Shown here in pieces: positions 53,910 to 62,958 of a stretch of 64,000 nucleotides of DNA (within the stretch, counting starts at the first letter, position 1; each line of letters opens with the position of its first letter). Source of the DNA: Streptococcus parasanguinis (GTDB taxonomy: Bacteria > Bacillota > Bacilli > Lactobacillales > Streptococcaceae); assembly GCA_905188195.1 (NCBI GenBank), contig CAJJKY010000012.1, positions 15,076 through 79,075 on the forward strand, given 5' to 3'. The translations under genes were made by a program, and so were the position numbers. The notes under the pieces were generated by a model. It was not told the origin of the DNA, did not search any database, and saw only the letters and a list, made by a program, of their open reading frames with translations.

Positions 53910-55256
53910 TTAATAAAGATCTAAATAGTTGTCTACTTCCCATTGAGATACGAAGGTCGCATAGCTTGCCCATTCGATTCGTTTGGCTTCAAGGAAGCTG
54001 GTGTAGATGTGTTCACCCAAGGCAGCTTTCACCACTTCGTCTTCTGTCAAGGCTTTCAAGGCATTGTGAAGGGTAGAAGGGAGATCTGTGATTCCAGCTG
54101 CTCTGCGTTCTTCCGGTGTCATCACATAAATATTTTCTTCGATCGGAGCAGGTGCTTCGATTTTATTTTCAATCCCGTGAAGGCCGACTTCAAGCAAGAC
54201 TGCCAAGGCTACATAAGGATTGGCCATTGGGTCTACGGAGCGCAATTCCAAACGAGTTCCCATACCACGTGATGCTGGCACACGTACCAATGGGGAACGG
54301 TTGCGTCCTGCCCAAGCGATATAAACGGGTGCTTCATATCCAGGAACCAAACGTTTATAAGAGTTGACGGTTGGGTTGGTCACGGCTGTAAAGTTGTAGG
54401 CATGCTTGATCAAACCACCCAAGAAATGATAAGCAGTTTCTGACAATTGCATTCCACGTGGATCTTCTGGATCAAAGAAGGCATTGTTGCCATCTTGGTC
54501 AAAGAGAGACATATTACAGTGCATACCTGATCCGGCAATTCCAAATTTTGGTTTGGCCATAAAGGTTGCATACAAGCCGTGTTTACGAGCGATAGTCTTC
54601 ACAACGAGTTTAAAGATTTGGATCTTGTCACAAGCGCGGAGAACTTCGTCATACTTAAAGTCGATTTCATGCTGACCAACGGCTACTTCGTGGTGGCTGG
54701 CTTCAACTTCAAAGCCCATCTTGGTCAAGACATTGACGATTTCACGACGAGTGTTATCTGCAAGGTCTGTTGGAGCTAAGTCAAAATAGCCACCTTTGTC
54801 GTTTACTTCAAGAGTTGGATCTCCATTTTCGTCCAACTTGAAGAGGAAGAATTCTGGTTCTGGTCCAAGGTTAAAGGATTTGAATCCAAGTTCTTCCATA
54901 TGACGAAGGGCTCGTTTCAAGTTGCCACGCGGGTCCCCTGCAAATGGTTCCCCTTCTGTCGTATAGACATCACAGATCAAGCCAGCTACGCTACCATTTT
55001 CATCTCCCCAAGGGAAAACTGTCCATGTATCCAAATCTGGGTAAAGATACATATCTGACTCGTTGATACGGACAAATCCTTCGATAGAAGAACCATCAAA
55101 CATAGCTTTGTTTGAAAGAACCTTGTCCAGTTGCTCATCGGTAGCTGGAATTTCGACGTTCTTCATGGTTCCCAAAATATCAGAGAACATCAAGCGAATA
55201 AAAGTAACATTTCTTTCTTTTACTTCACGGCGAATATCTGCAGCAGTAATTGACAT
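53910..55256 (-). CDS. glnA: Glutamine synthetase, type I
   Basis: A 448-residue dodecameric enzyme making glutamine from glutamate and ammonia. Active-site stretches MFDGSSIEGF, GPEPEFFLF, GSGMHCNMSLFD, NPTVNSYKRLVPGYEAPVY and RNRSPLVRVPASRG are intact. Length fits the GSI-alpha form that is feedback-inhibited and binds GlnR, without adenylylation. It follows glnR by 39 bases in a glnRA operon. Confidence 0.97.
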   Translation of the reverse strand: MSITAADIRREVKERNVTFIRLMFSDILGTMKNVEIPATDEQLDKVLSNKAMFDGSSIEGFVRINESDMYLYPDLDTWTVFPWGDENGSVAGLICDVYTTEGEPFAGDPRGNLKRALRHMEELGFKSFNLGPEPEFFLFKLDENGDPTLEVNDKGGYFDLAPTDLADNTRREIVNVLTKMGFEVEASHHEVAVGQHEIDFKYDEVLRACDKIQIFKLVVKTIARKHGLYATFMAKPKFGIAGSGMHCNMSLFDQDGNNAFFDPEDPRGMQLSETAYHFLGGLIKHAYNFTAVTNPTVNSYKRLVPGYEAPVYIAWAGRNRSPLVRVPASRGMGTRLELRSVDPMANPYVALAVLLEVGLHGIENKIEAPAPIEENIYVMTPEERRAAGITDLPSTLHNALKALTEDEVVKAALGEHIYTSFLEAKRIEWASYATFVSQWEVDNYLDLY

Positions 55257-55295
55257 TTTTGTCTCCTTAAAATAGATTACAAGCTTATGAAATGA

Positions 55296-55661
55296 TCAAC
55301 GAAATTGACCATATGGCGATGGGGAAGATGTGAAGCGACTTTGCTGAAGAATGTCACGATGAAGAGCCTTACGGATCTCTTCTTGACTGACAACCTTGGT
55401 TTGCTCTTGCTCTTGCTCTTTTTCCGCATATCTCTTCTTAATATCCGCAATATTTAAGCCGTCTGAGATATAATCTTTGATCTCAAGCAGGCGGTCCATA
55501 TCATCCAACGAATACATGCGGCGATTGCCTTCTGTACGATCCGGAGAAATCAAACCCTGATCTTCATAATAACGAATCTGGCGAGCTGTCAAGTCAGTCA
55601 GCTTCATAACACTTCCAATCGGAAAGACTGCCAGCGAGCGTCGTAATTCCTTTTCCTTCAT
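55296..55661 (-). CDS. glnR: GlnR, nitrogen repressor of the MerR family
   Basis: A 121-residue repressor of glnRA and other nitrogen genes, activated by feedback-inhibited glutamine synthetase. N-terminal MerR winged helix (SVMKLTDLTARQIRYYEDQGLI, shown to its ends), a dimer helix, and a flexible C-terminal tail. AGAGGAA precedes the ATG. Its promoter carries a consensus GlnR box. Confidence 0.95.
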   Translation of the reverse strand: MKEKELRRSLAVFPIGSVMKLTDLTARQIRYYEDQGLISPDRTEGNRRMYSLDDMDRLLEIKDYISDGLNIADIKKRYAEKEQEQEQTKVVSQEEIRKALHRDILQQSRFTSSPSPYGQFR

Positions 55662-55681
55662 ACCATTCCTCTTTCTATTCT

Positions 55682-55733
55682 ATTATATCGAAAAAAAAAT
55701 CTATGTCAAGATCAAATGTTACATAATCTTACA
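55682..55733 (-). promoter_or_regulatory. glnRA promoter with GlnR box
   Basis: On the minus strand TATAAT (55682-55687) and TTGACA (55704-55709) are 16 bases apart. Just upstream, TGTTACATAATCTTACA (55717-55733, read on +) matches the GlnR consensus TGTNA-N7-TNACA exactly. Its outer part overlaps the last codons of the upstream gene. Confidence 0.88.
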
Positions 55734-56262
55734 TAGGTTTTTTGTATTTCTTGAGAAAATCGCGAATGCGATCCACATCCGAATTGACCAAAATCGCAAC
55801 GAAAACGCCAATAAAGGTCTCAAATATTCGGGCAAAAACATACAAGAAGGTTTCTCCGTTTGGAATTGAGAGGGTAATGATCAGCATTGCCGAAACTCCT
55901 CCAATAATTCCTGCTTTATTATTCATAGCGACATTTGTCATAATGGTTAACATGGTCGCAATGGGTACAAAAATCAGAGTCACCCAATACGCCCCATGAA
56001 AGAGCGTTTTTAAAAGGAAGAACAATACGGCATAAAAACCTCCGATACTGTTGCCCATGACACGCGAAGCCCCGAAATGGACACTCTTATCAAAGTCTTC
56101 CCTCAAACTAAAAACAGCTGTCAAAGTCCCGATCTGAAGGCCTCGCCAGCCAAATATTCCAAAAATAAGTAGTACAATAAAAACGGCAATCCCTGTTTTA
56201 AAGGTTCTCATCCCCAAACGGAATTTGGACCAATCAAATTTGTGTCGTTTAAAGTAATCCAT
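55729..56262 (-). CDS. Aromatic acid exporter family membrane protein
   Basis: A 177-residue protein with about five hydrophobic helices, the N-terminal membrane half of FUSC/ArAE (DUF939) exporters: KTGIAVFIVLLIFGIFGWRG and TNVAMNNKAGIIGG. It lacks the usual large soluble C-terminal domain, so it is a short form. Start: ATG 56262 behind AGGTG; a GTG 6 bases earlier is possible. It sits between pgk and glnR, an arrangement known in pneumococcus. Confidence 0.82.
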   Translation of the reverse strand: MDYFKRHKFDWSKFRLGMRTFKTGIAVFIVLLIFGIFGWRGLQIGTLTAVFSLREDFDKSVHFGASRVMGNSIGGFYAVLFFLLKTLFHGAYWVTLIFVPIATMLTIMTNVAMNNKAGIIGGVSAMLIITLSIPNGETFLYVFARIFETFIGVFVAILVNSDVDRIRDFLKKYKKPM

Positions 56263-56338
56263 GGTCACCTATCTTTCTATTTCTATTATTCTACCATATT
56301 TTCAGAAAGGAGAGAACAGTTATCAATAGAAAGAAAAA

Positions 56339-56517
56339 AGAGAGTGGGACAGAAATCGGTAATTCGTTAGAATTCGATTTCGTCGTCCCACCTCCGCACA
56401 GTTGAGTAGGGCTGTAAAAGCTGATGAAATCAGCGTAGTAGAGCCCACTCAACCACTGCGTCTTGCTCGACAATCCAAAAATAATTGAGAGGCTAGGACT
56501 TGTGTCCCAGCCTCTTT
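56339..56517 (+). repeat. 180-bp MITE-like repeat, copy 3
   Basis: Starts GAGAGTGGGACAGAAATCGG like copy 1 and ends with GAGGCTAGGAC/GTCCCAGCCTC. Same internal hairpins as copies 1 and 2. It lies between pgk and the exporter-like gene, on the opposite strand to both. Confidence 0.9.
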
Positions 56518-56530
56518 CATTCTATTTAGA

Positions 56531-57730
56531 TTATTTGTCTGTAAGAGCAGCCAATCCTGGAAGTTCTTTCCCTTCAAGGAGTTCCATAGAAGCACCACCA
56601 CCAGTAGAGATCCATGAGAATTTGTCTGCACGGCCAAGGTTGATCGCAGCAGCTGCTGAGTCACCACCACCGATGATTGATTTAACGCCTGGTTGTTTCA
56701 CGATAGCGTCCATCACACCGATTGTACCAGCTTGGAAGTCAGGGTTTTCAAATACACCCATAGGTCCGTTCCATACAACTGTTTTCGCACCAGTCAATTC
56801 TTGGTCGAATTTAGCAATTGATTTAGGACCGATATCAAGACCAAGGAATCCTGGGTCAACTGCTTCACCTTCAGTGTCTTTCACTTCAGTGTAGTCAGCA
56901 AATGCGTTCGCTTCTTTTGAGTCAACTGGCAAGATCAATTTGCCGTTTGATTTTTCAAGAAGAGCTTTAGCTACATCCAATTTGTCTTCTTCTACAAGTG
57001 AGTTACCGATTTCGATACCTTGTGCTTTGTAGAATGTGTAAGTCATCCCACCACCGATAAGAACTTTATCAGCTTTTTCAAGCAAGTTTTCGATAACACC
57101 GATCTTGTCAGATACTTTAGATCCACCAAGGATGGCTACGAATGGACGTTCTGGAGCTTCAACTGCTTCTTTGATGTAAGCAATTTCGTTTTCAAGAAGG
57201 AATCCAGCAACAGCTTTATCAACGTTTGCAGAGATACCAACGTTAGATGCGTGTGCACGGTGAGCAGTACCGAAGGCATCGTTTACAAAGATACCATCTC
57301 CAAGTGATGCCCAGTATTTACCAAGTTCAGGATCGTTTTTAGATTCTTTCTTGCCATCAACATCTTCGAAACGAGTGTTTTCAACCAAGAGAACTTGTCC
57401 ATCTTCAAGAGCGTTAACAGCTGCTTCCAATTCAGCACCACGTGTAACACCTGGGATAAATTTCACTTCTTGACCCAATTTAGCAGCCAAGTCAGCAGCT
57501 ACAGGAGCAAGTGATTTACCTTCTTTATCTGCTTCTTCTTTTACACGTCCAAGGTGAGAGAAGAGGATTGCACGTCCACCTTGTTCAAGGATGTACTTGA
57601 TAGTTGGAAGAGCTGCAGTGATACGGTTATCGTTAGTGATCACGCCGTCTTTTACAGGAACGTTGAAGTCAACACGAACGAGAACTTTTTTCCCTTTCAA
57701 GTCAACGTCTTTAACAGTCAATTTTGCCAT
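56531..57730 (-). CDS. pgk: Phosphoglycerate kinase
   Basis: A 399-residue glycolytic kinase making ATP from 1,3-bisphosphoglycerate. Signatures: VLVRVDFNVPVKDG, LFSHLGRVKEEAD, VENTRFEDVDGK, nucleotide-binding ILGGSKVSDKIGVI and SIIGGGDSAAA. Codon use is strongly biased. A TGATATAAT extended -10 lies about 40 bases upstream, with AGGAG before the ATG. Confidence 0.97.
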   Translation of the reverse strand: MAKLTVKDVDLKGKKVLVRVDFNVPVKDGVITNDNRITAALPTIKYILEQGGRAILFSHLGRVKEEADKEGKSLAPVAADLAAKLGQEVKFIPGVTRGAELEAAVNALEDGQVLLVENTRFEDVDGKKESKNDPELGKYWASLGDGIFVNDAFGTAHRAHASNVGISANVDKAVAGFLLENEIAYIKEAVEAPERPFVAILGGSKVSDKIGVIENLLEKADKVLIGGGMTYTFYKAQGIEIGNSLVEEDKLDVAKALLEKSNGKLILPVDSKEANAFADYTEVKDTEGEAVDPGFLGLDIGPKSIAKFDQELTGAKTVVWNGPMGVFENPDFQAGTIGVMDAIVKQPGVKSIIGGGDSAAAAINLGRADKFSWISTGGGASMELLEGKELPGLAALTDK

Positions 57731-57858
57731 TAGATATGACTCCTTCTTTTTTTAATACATGATAATTATATCACAAAAGCTGTAAAAGAGGTAGAAAAAT
57801 CCAATGCTTTTCCCCTCTAATTCACAGGATCCGAACGACACTTCTAAATACAAGATCA

Positions 57859-57891
57859 AACCTCTCTGGTTTTCACCAGAGAGGTTTTTTT
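57859..57891 (+). terminator. Terminator-like hairpin between pgk and endoD, T-run on the plus strand
   Basis: AACCTCTCTGGT and ACCAGAGAGGTT form a perfect 12-bp stem with a 4-base loop, followed on the plus strand by seven T. The upstream gene (endoD) is on the minus strand, where only TTT follows the stem. Confidence 0.7.
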
Positions 57892-57933
57892 GAGAGTGAC
57901 TTTTTAAGTGAACAAAAGAATCTTTTAGAAGAC

Positions 57934-60900
57934 TTACTCTTCCTTCTTCTTACCAGCCAAGAGGAAGCCGCCTAAGGCTGCTAGAAGAACAGCTTCAGCT
58001 GCAAAGGAAGCTTCTAGGCTTGCCGTATTTGGTAGGTGTTCCGATTGACTTTCTTTACTTGCATCTTTTATTCCTTGCTGAACCGTTGGCTGTGAGTTCG
58101 CTCCTTGGTGGGCACTTAACAACTGATGGATCTCTTGATCAACCATATCCTTGTGTTCTTCCTCTTGATGACCCGGTTGAGTAGAAGTCGTTGGGGCCAA
58201 CTGATCCACTTGAGAAGACTCTGTAGGCTTCAATGGATTAACTGGATCCGGAGTCACTGGGGCAGCTGGTTGGACTGGTTGATTTGGTTGAGCTGGTTGA
58301 ACAGGCTGATCTGGTTTAGCCGGTTCTTCTGGTTGGATCGGTTGATCTGGTCCCTCCGTTTTTGCTGACTTATAGACAATCGCATAGTGGGTGAAGTGAG
58401 GAGCTGTAAAGATGACCACATCTCCAACTCTCTCAAAGGCTAAGGATTGAGGAGCTTGACCTTCTGGGAAGAAGAGAACTTGCTCTACTTCTTTATCCTT
58501 ATCCACAGGGATTTTCACAAGGGATGGATGCTGGGTATCGACATCCTGACCACTTGCATCGACTCCTTCGATATCAAAGATAGTCGCTTCTCGTCCCTTC
58601 AGCTCTTCTTTTTCTGCCTGATTGGCTTCAACTTTCGCGACTTTTAGTCCCTTAATAGCAGTAGTCTCCAAGTTAGAGAATTGAACTTCGACTCCAGTCG
58701 CAGGGTCTACAAAGACCGCCGGCTTATCTTCTTTCAGGAGCGCAATCAAGGTCTCTAGACCTGTCTTAGCTGTTTCAAGCGCTTCAGGAGTGAGCTCTGA
58801 AGAAGCTAGGAGTTCTTTATTTTTCTCCAAGAGTGCCTGCAAAGCCTCACCAGAAGGGTGATTTGGCTTGCTTGCTAATAGAGCAGTCGCTTCTGTTGTT
58901 AGGGCAGAGAGAGCTTCTTTTTCTTTTGTTAGATTAGCTTGACCATCCAAGGCTTTCAAGAGAGCGGTCAATTGGTTCAACTGCTCATTGACTTGATCTT
59001 GTGTGCTGGTATCATGCTCTTTCAAGACTTTTTCAGAAGCAGCCATTCCAGCCAGCAGGGCTTCTTTAACTTCAGGACTGGCAAAAGTAAAGTCTACTTT
59101 GGCTTTTGCTGTTTCGGCTTCAGCCAATTTTTGCTTGAGGTATTCATCGTTGAGAGCTGGTTTTGGATTGACGAGGACATCAAAGCTTGTGCTAGCTCCT
59201 TTGTAATGGACAGTGATGGTTTGACGTCCTTCCTTAGTCGTATCAAAGCCAGTCACTTCCACCCCTTCATCTGTCAAGGCATGCGTTTCGGTCGTTTCAT
59301 CTTCAAAGACGACTGTAAAGCGTCCACCTTCTTTTTCCAATGCTTCTCCGACAATATATTCCACTTTTGGTTTGTCGGTCAATTCTAGACCAGCAACTGC
59401 TTTTTCACCTGCTTCTTCTGCACTGACCACAAAAACAGTGAGGGTCTTATCCAATTTCTGACCAAGGTAAGAGACTTCTAGGTGTTGTTCTCCCAGCTTG
59501 CTACTGTCAAATCCATGAATCTCTACACCTGAGTTGGTGAGGTTGACCAGTTGATCTGCTTGGCCATCTTTATAATGAACGCGGAGAGTCGCCCCTTTCA
59601 AGGAAAGGGCATCGCCTTCCCGGTAGACCTTCTTGGTCAATCCATCTTCAAATTGGAGTCCCGCAATTTCTTTATCATTCTTTGGAACTTCGATCGCCAA
59701 AACATTACTGATATCTTTACCAGGAACTTGTGCACGATAGTAAAGAAGAGACGGGGTTGATTCAAAAGCCAGCGGTTTAAAGATGAGATTTCCAGCTTGA
59801 TCGGCTGTCATGGTCGCAATTGGACTAGTGGCTTCTTTATCGGCATAAAGAGTCAGAGTGGTATCGGCCGGAACATCTTTGAAGCCGACTTGGACAAAAT
59901 GATTACCTAAGTTTTGCGCTGCAGCATGTTTCATCGGAATATTGACCGTTTCAGTATCCAGACTTTCATACATCTTCCAGTTGTAAATCCGGATGGCTTG
60001 CCATGGGGTGCCGTTATCTGCCGTAATGACATGGAGACGCCAGTCTTGAGCCTTGATTGGATGGTCGAGTGTAATGTCGGACACATGGGCTTTATTGCCA
60101 CGAACTTCCTTAGCAAGCTTCCATTCACCCGCTTCATCCTTGTAGTAAAGGTCGAAGTCACGGGTATTCATCTTGCCATCGTCGACAGATTCTCCACCCG
60201 CACCGGCATGGTCCATGACCCAACGAACAATGGTCCGTGGTTGTGTCAAACGAATATCGACGGTTCCACTCAATTGAGCAGAAGACCATTTATCTGAAAG
60301 ACTGGTAATGGTACCATTTAACATACCTTCGATGCCTTCACTACCATCCGCATCCGGGAAGCTCGAACCGATCACTTTGGCTCCGATGACCACGTTTGGC
60401 GCTAAAGCTTTTGGTAGACTGGTATCTGACACGGTCATGCCCCAATCAAAGGCTACAGTTCCCGCATCCGAACGTTGACCATTCTTTCCAACTGCCACAA
60501 CCTTGAGTTCCTGAGTGGTTCCTTCAGCACTTGCTGAACGGCTAACTTTTGGTAGATAGACAGTTGTCGCAGAAGACCCTGTTAAGAGACGCCAGTTGTC
60601 GCCATCTTTTTCATAGACTTCATAATAATCCGCATCTGCTACCCCTTTAAAATTGAGGACTGCTTCTGCTTCTTGCGCATTTTGTAGGCGTTTTGTCCGA
60701 ACGGATACCTCTGCTGGAGTCGCTGGTTTCTCTTGGTTGGACGTAATCGACAATTGGCCGAGATTAAATTTGTAGTCTTTGACATCCGTATCATGGTCAA
60801 AGAACATCTTCACAGCATAAATGGTCTTGCCAGCCAAACTTCCCAAATCAAAGGTTTGAGTAGACCAATCCGCACTCGGTGTCAATTCTTTCCATTCGTA

Positions 60901-62724
60901 TTCAGAGTAGTCTTCTTTGGTGGCAACAGCTACCCAGGCAGCTGCTCCGATCCCACCTTTATGACTGACGCTCAATTTTGTCGTTTCTGTCACAGGAATC
61001 TTGGTCGAATAGAGCATGACATTTTGACTGCTATTGGCTTTTAAATCTCCTTCAAAGGCTAGAGAATTTCCTCCATTGTAGGCTTGATCAAAATCATAAC
61101 GACCTTTCAATGGCGCACTATCCTCACTATGCTCTACCCACCAACGCCAGGTTGGAAGGTAGCCAGAAACAGAACGGTAGTTCCACTCCCCTTCTTTAGA
61201 AATCTTGCCATCCACAAACCAGTGTTTTCCGTGTCCAGTATTGAAGGAAGTATTGAAATTTTCACTTGTAATAGGAGTTTTGTCCACTACTAGATTGGAC
61301 ATACCGTACCAAGATTGGTCTGCTGGTTTTCCTTTAGTCGGATCTCCTTGGAAACCTGTCCAGAATAGATCTTCATGGGTATGGTAACCTTCACCAGTCT
61401 TTCCTAGACCTGTAATTGTATCTGGCGCATAAAGACCAAGAGATAGACGCAACTTGCCATGTTCATCTAAAATGGCATTCCAGTCTACATTAGTCTTATA
61501 AGAGCCTCCTTTTTGGAGCTCAAGTCCAGCTAGAACATCATAAGGATTCCGATGAATCCATTTGGCTGTACTGATGGAATAATCCACTTCTGATTTGCCC
61601 CAGTTAAAGTTAGCAAAGAAGGTATCCACTGGATTTTCCCCATTTTCTGGCTGCATGAAATTGTAGTTGTATTCTCCCAGCGCATTCTCATGGTAACGGC
61701 CATATTCATAGGTCATAGCATCATACCAAGAATACTTAATCGGATAGTTCAGACTTTTCGCATATTCCTTGGTATAAAGAAGAAAATCTCTCAATTTTGG
61801 ACCCAATGGTTCTACAAGATTTCCGGTTGTTTCTTGGTTGATAAAGTAACCATCAAAGCCATAGTACTTGGCAAGTTCAACTAATTTACGGGCGATCGGG
61901 AAAGTTTTAGAGCCTTCACTATCTTCTTTCAAGGTTTCTGCAAAATGTTCTTGATCCTTGATACTGCTAGACCAGTTATAAAAGAGTGTTCCATAAATAG
62001 GAACCCCATTTCGGTGGGCAGCATCGATCACATCTGCTGATGGAACCAGTCCTTCCCAAAAGACCATGGAATCCAAATATTGCCAGTAATCAAAAGCATA
62101 GGCCTTAAATTCTTCCCCACCGACAGACGCATGATCCTTTGCTTTGGAGTTCATGTTTGACAGTGCTTGGATCTTCGCTTCAGGGTTAGCTTGTTCATTA
62201 ATTTGTTTCCCTTGAAAACGACTCGCAAGTGGAACGCTTGCTCTATTCATATCGTCATCCACTCGTTTTCCTGGTTCCCACTTCAAGAGATCGTCCCAGG
62301 TATCGAACTTAACTTCTTTGGGTCTTAATTGTTTTTCTTCATTGGTTGGTAAATCAGCCACTTTTTCAGCAGTAGCTTTCTGTTTTTCAGTCTCTGAAAC
62401 AGCTGGATGATCTGTAGTCGTCGAGCTAGCTTCTGTACTCGTAGGACTAGCCTCCGGAGTGACCGCTTCTGCGGCTGGTTTTTCCGTTTCTGCAGCAGGT
62501 AAGGCCGCATCTGCAGTATAGACGCCAGCTTCTCTCACTAGATGATTAACATCTTCAGTCGCTACTGAAGAGGTTTCCAAGGGTTGTTCACTAGTAGAAA
62601 CCGTCTCATCTGCAGAGACAGCGCCTGTTCCTAAAAATGCTAACCCAATCAATGCGGAACAAACTCCCACACTGAATTTTCGTATACTAAATCGTTCTTT
62701 CTTTTCAAATAGATGACCCTTCAT
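57934..62724 (-). CDS. endoD: Surface endo-beta-N-acetylglucosaminidase, GH85 (EndoD type)
   Basis: A 1596-residue wall-anchored enzyme that cuts the chitobiose core of host N-glycans. YSIRK-type signal peptide (RFSIRKFSVG, cut near 37). Ser/Thr/Ala-rich linker to about 135. GH85 domain to about 680 with catalytic Asn296/Glu298 in FDGYFINQETT. A fibronectin-like and discoidin-like carbohydrate-binding stretch covers about 690-940. Two bacterial Ig-like domains lie at about 1020-1180 and helical repeats to about 1330. A Pro/Gln-rich wall region and the LPNTA sortase signal with hydrophobic tail and KKKEE end complete it. ATG 62724 has AGGAGG upstream. Confidence 0.93.
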   Translation of the reverse strand: MKGHLFEKKERFSIRKFSVGVCSALIGLAFLGTGAVSADETVSTSEQPLETSSVATEDVNHLVREAGVYTADAALPAAETEKPAAEAVTPEASPTSTEASSTTTDHPAVSETEKQKATAEKVADLPTNEEKQLRPKEVKFDTWDDLLKWEPGKRVDDDMNRASVPLASRFQGKQINEQANPEAKIQALSNMNSKAKDHASVGGEEFKAYAFDYWQYLDSMVFWEGLVPSADVIDAAHRNGVPIYGTLFYNWSSSIKDQEHFAETLKEDSEGSKTFPIARKLVELAKYYGFDGYFINQETTGNLVEPLGPKLRDFLLYTKEYAKSLNYPIKYSWYDAMTYEYGRYHENALGEYNYNFMQPENGENPVDTFFANFNWGKSEVDYSISTAKWIHRNPYDVLAGLELQKGGSYKTNVDWNAILDEHGKLRLSLGLYAPDTITGLGKTGEGYHTHEDLFWTGFQGDPTKGKPADQSWYGMSNLVVDKTPITSENFNTSFNTGHGKHWFVDGKISKEGEWNYRSVSGYLPTWRWWVEHSEDSAPLKGRYDFDQAYNGGNSLAFEGDLKANSSQNVMLYSTKIPVTETTKLSVSHKGGIGAAAWVAVATKEDYSEYEWKELTPSADWSTQTFDLGSLAGKTIYAVKMFFDHDTDVKDYKFNLGQLSITSNQEKPATPAEVSVRTKRLQNAQEAEAVLNFKGVADADYYEVYEKDGDNWRLLTGSSATTVYLPKVSRSASAEGTTQELKVVAVGKNGQRSDAGTVAFDWGMTVSDTSLPKALAPNVVIGAKVIGSSFPDADGSEGIEGMLNGTITSLSDKWSSAQLSGTVDIRLTQPRTIVRWVMDHAGAGGESVDDGKMNTRDFDLYYKDEAGEWKLAKEVRGNKAHVSDITLDHPIKAQDWRLHVITADNGTPWQAIRIYNWKMYESLDTETVNIPMKHAAAQNLGNHFVQVGFKDVPADTTLTLYADKEATSPIATMTADQAGNLIFKPLAFESTPSLLYYRAQVPGKDISNVLAIEVPKNDKEIAGLQFEDGLTKKVYREGDALSLKGATLRVHYKDGQADQLVNLTNSGVEIHGFDSSKLGEQHLEVSYLGQKLDKTLTVFVVSAEEAGEKAVAGLELTDKPKVEYIVGEALEKEGGRFTVVFEDETTETHALTDEGVEVTGFDTTKEGRQTITVHYKGASTSFDVLVNPKPALNDEYLKQKLAEAETAKAKVDFTFASPEVKEALLAGMAASEKVLKEHDTSTQDQVNEQLNQLTALLKALDGQANLTKEKEALSALTTEATALLASKPNHPSGEALQALLEKNKELLASSELTPEALETAKTGLETLIALLKEDKPAVFVDPATGVEVQFSNLETTAIKGLKVAKVEANQAEKEELKGREATIFDIEGVDASGQDVDTQHPSLVKIPVDKDKEVEQVLFFPEGQAPQSLAFERVGDVVIFTAPHFTHYAIVYKSAKTEGPDQPIQPEEPAKPDQPVQPAQPNQPVQPAAPVTPDPVNPLKPTESSQVDQLAPTTSTQPGHQEEEHKDMVDQEIHQLLSAHQGANSQPTVQQGIKDASKESQSEHLPNTASLEASFAAEAVLLAALGGFLLAGKKKEE

Positions 62725-62791
62725 CTTGACCTCCTTGTATGGTTTTTTTCTTTTTCTTGAGCGATTTCCATTGGCTCCTTTCTCCACGACC

Positions 62792-62867
62792 TGTAATCGC
62801 TTTCATTTCGTTGTATTAGAAATCTCCAATCAAGGATAGGATACCCTAATCTATTTAGCACTGTCAA
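62792..62867 (-). promoter_or_regulatory. endoD promoter with downstream cre site
   Basis: On the minus strand TTGACA (62862-62867), an 18-base spacer and TATCCT (62838-62843). TGAAAGCGATTACA (62792-62805) lies about 30 bases downstream of the start site and fits the catabolite-responsive-element consensus TGWNANCGNTNWCA at every position. CcpA bound there would block elongation. Confidence 0.75.
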
Positions 62868-62916
62868 TCAATTTTAGCAATTCCTATAATATGATGAGAA
62901 AGCCCTAAAAAAAGTA

Positions 62917-62942
62917 CAAAAAAAGAGGAGGTTTCCCTCCTC
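62917..62942 (-). terminator. gapA terminator
   Basis: GAGGAGG and CCTCCTC pair around GAAA, followed on the minus strand by a run of seven T. Confidence 0.85.
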
Positions 62943-62958
62943 TCATCATACGCATGAA

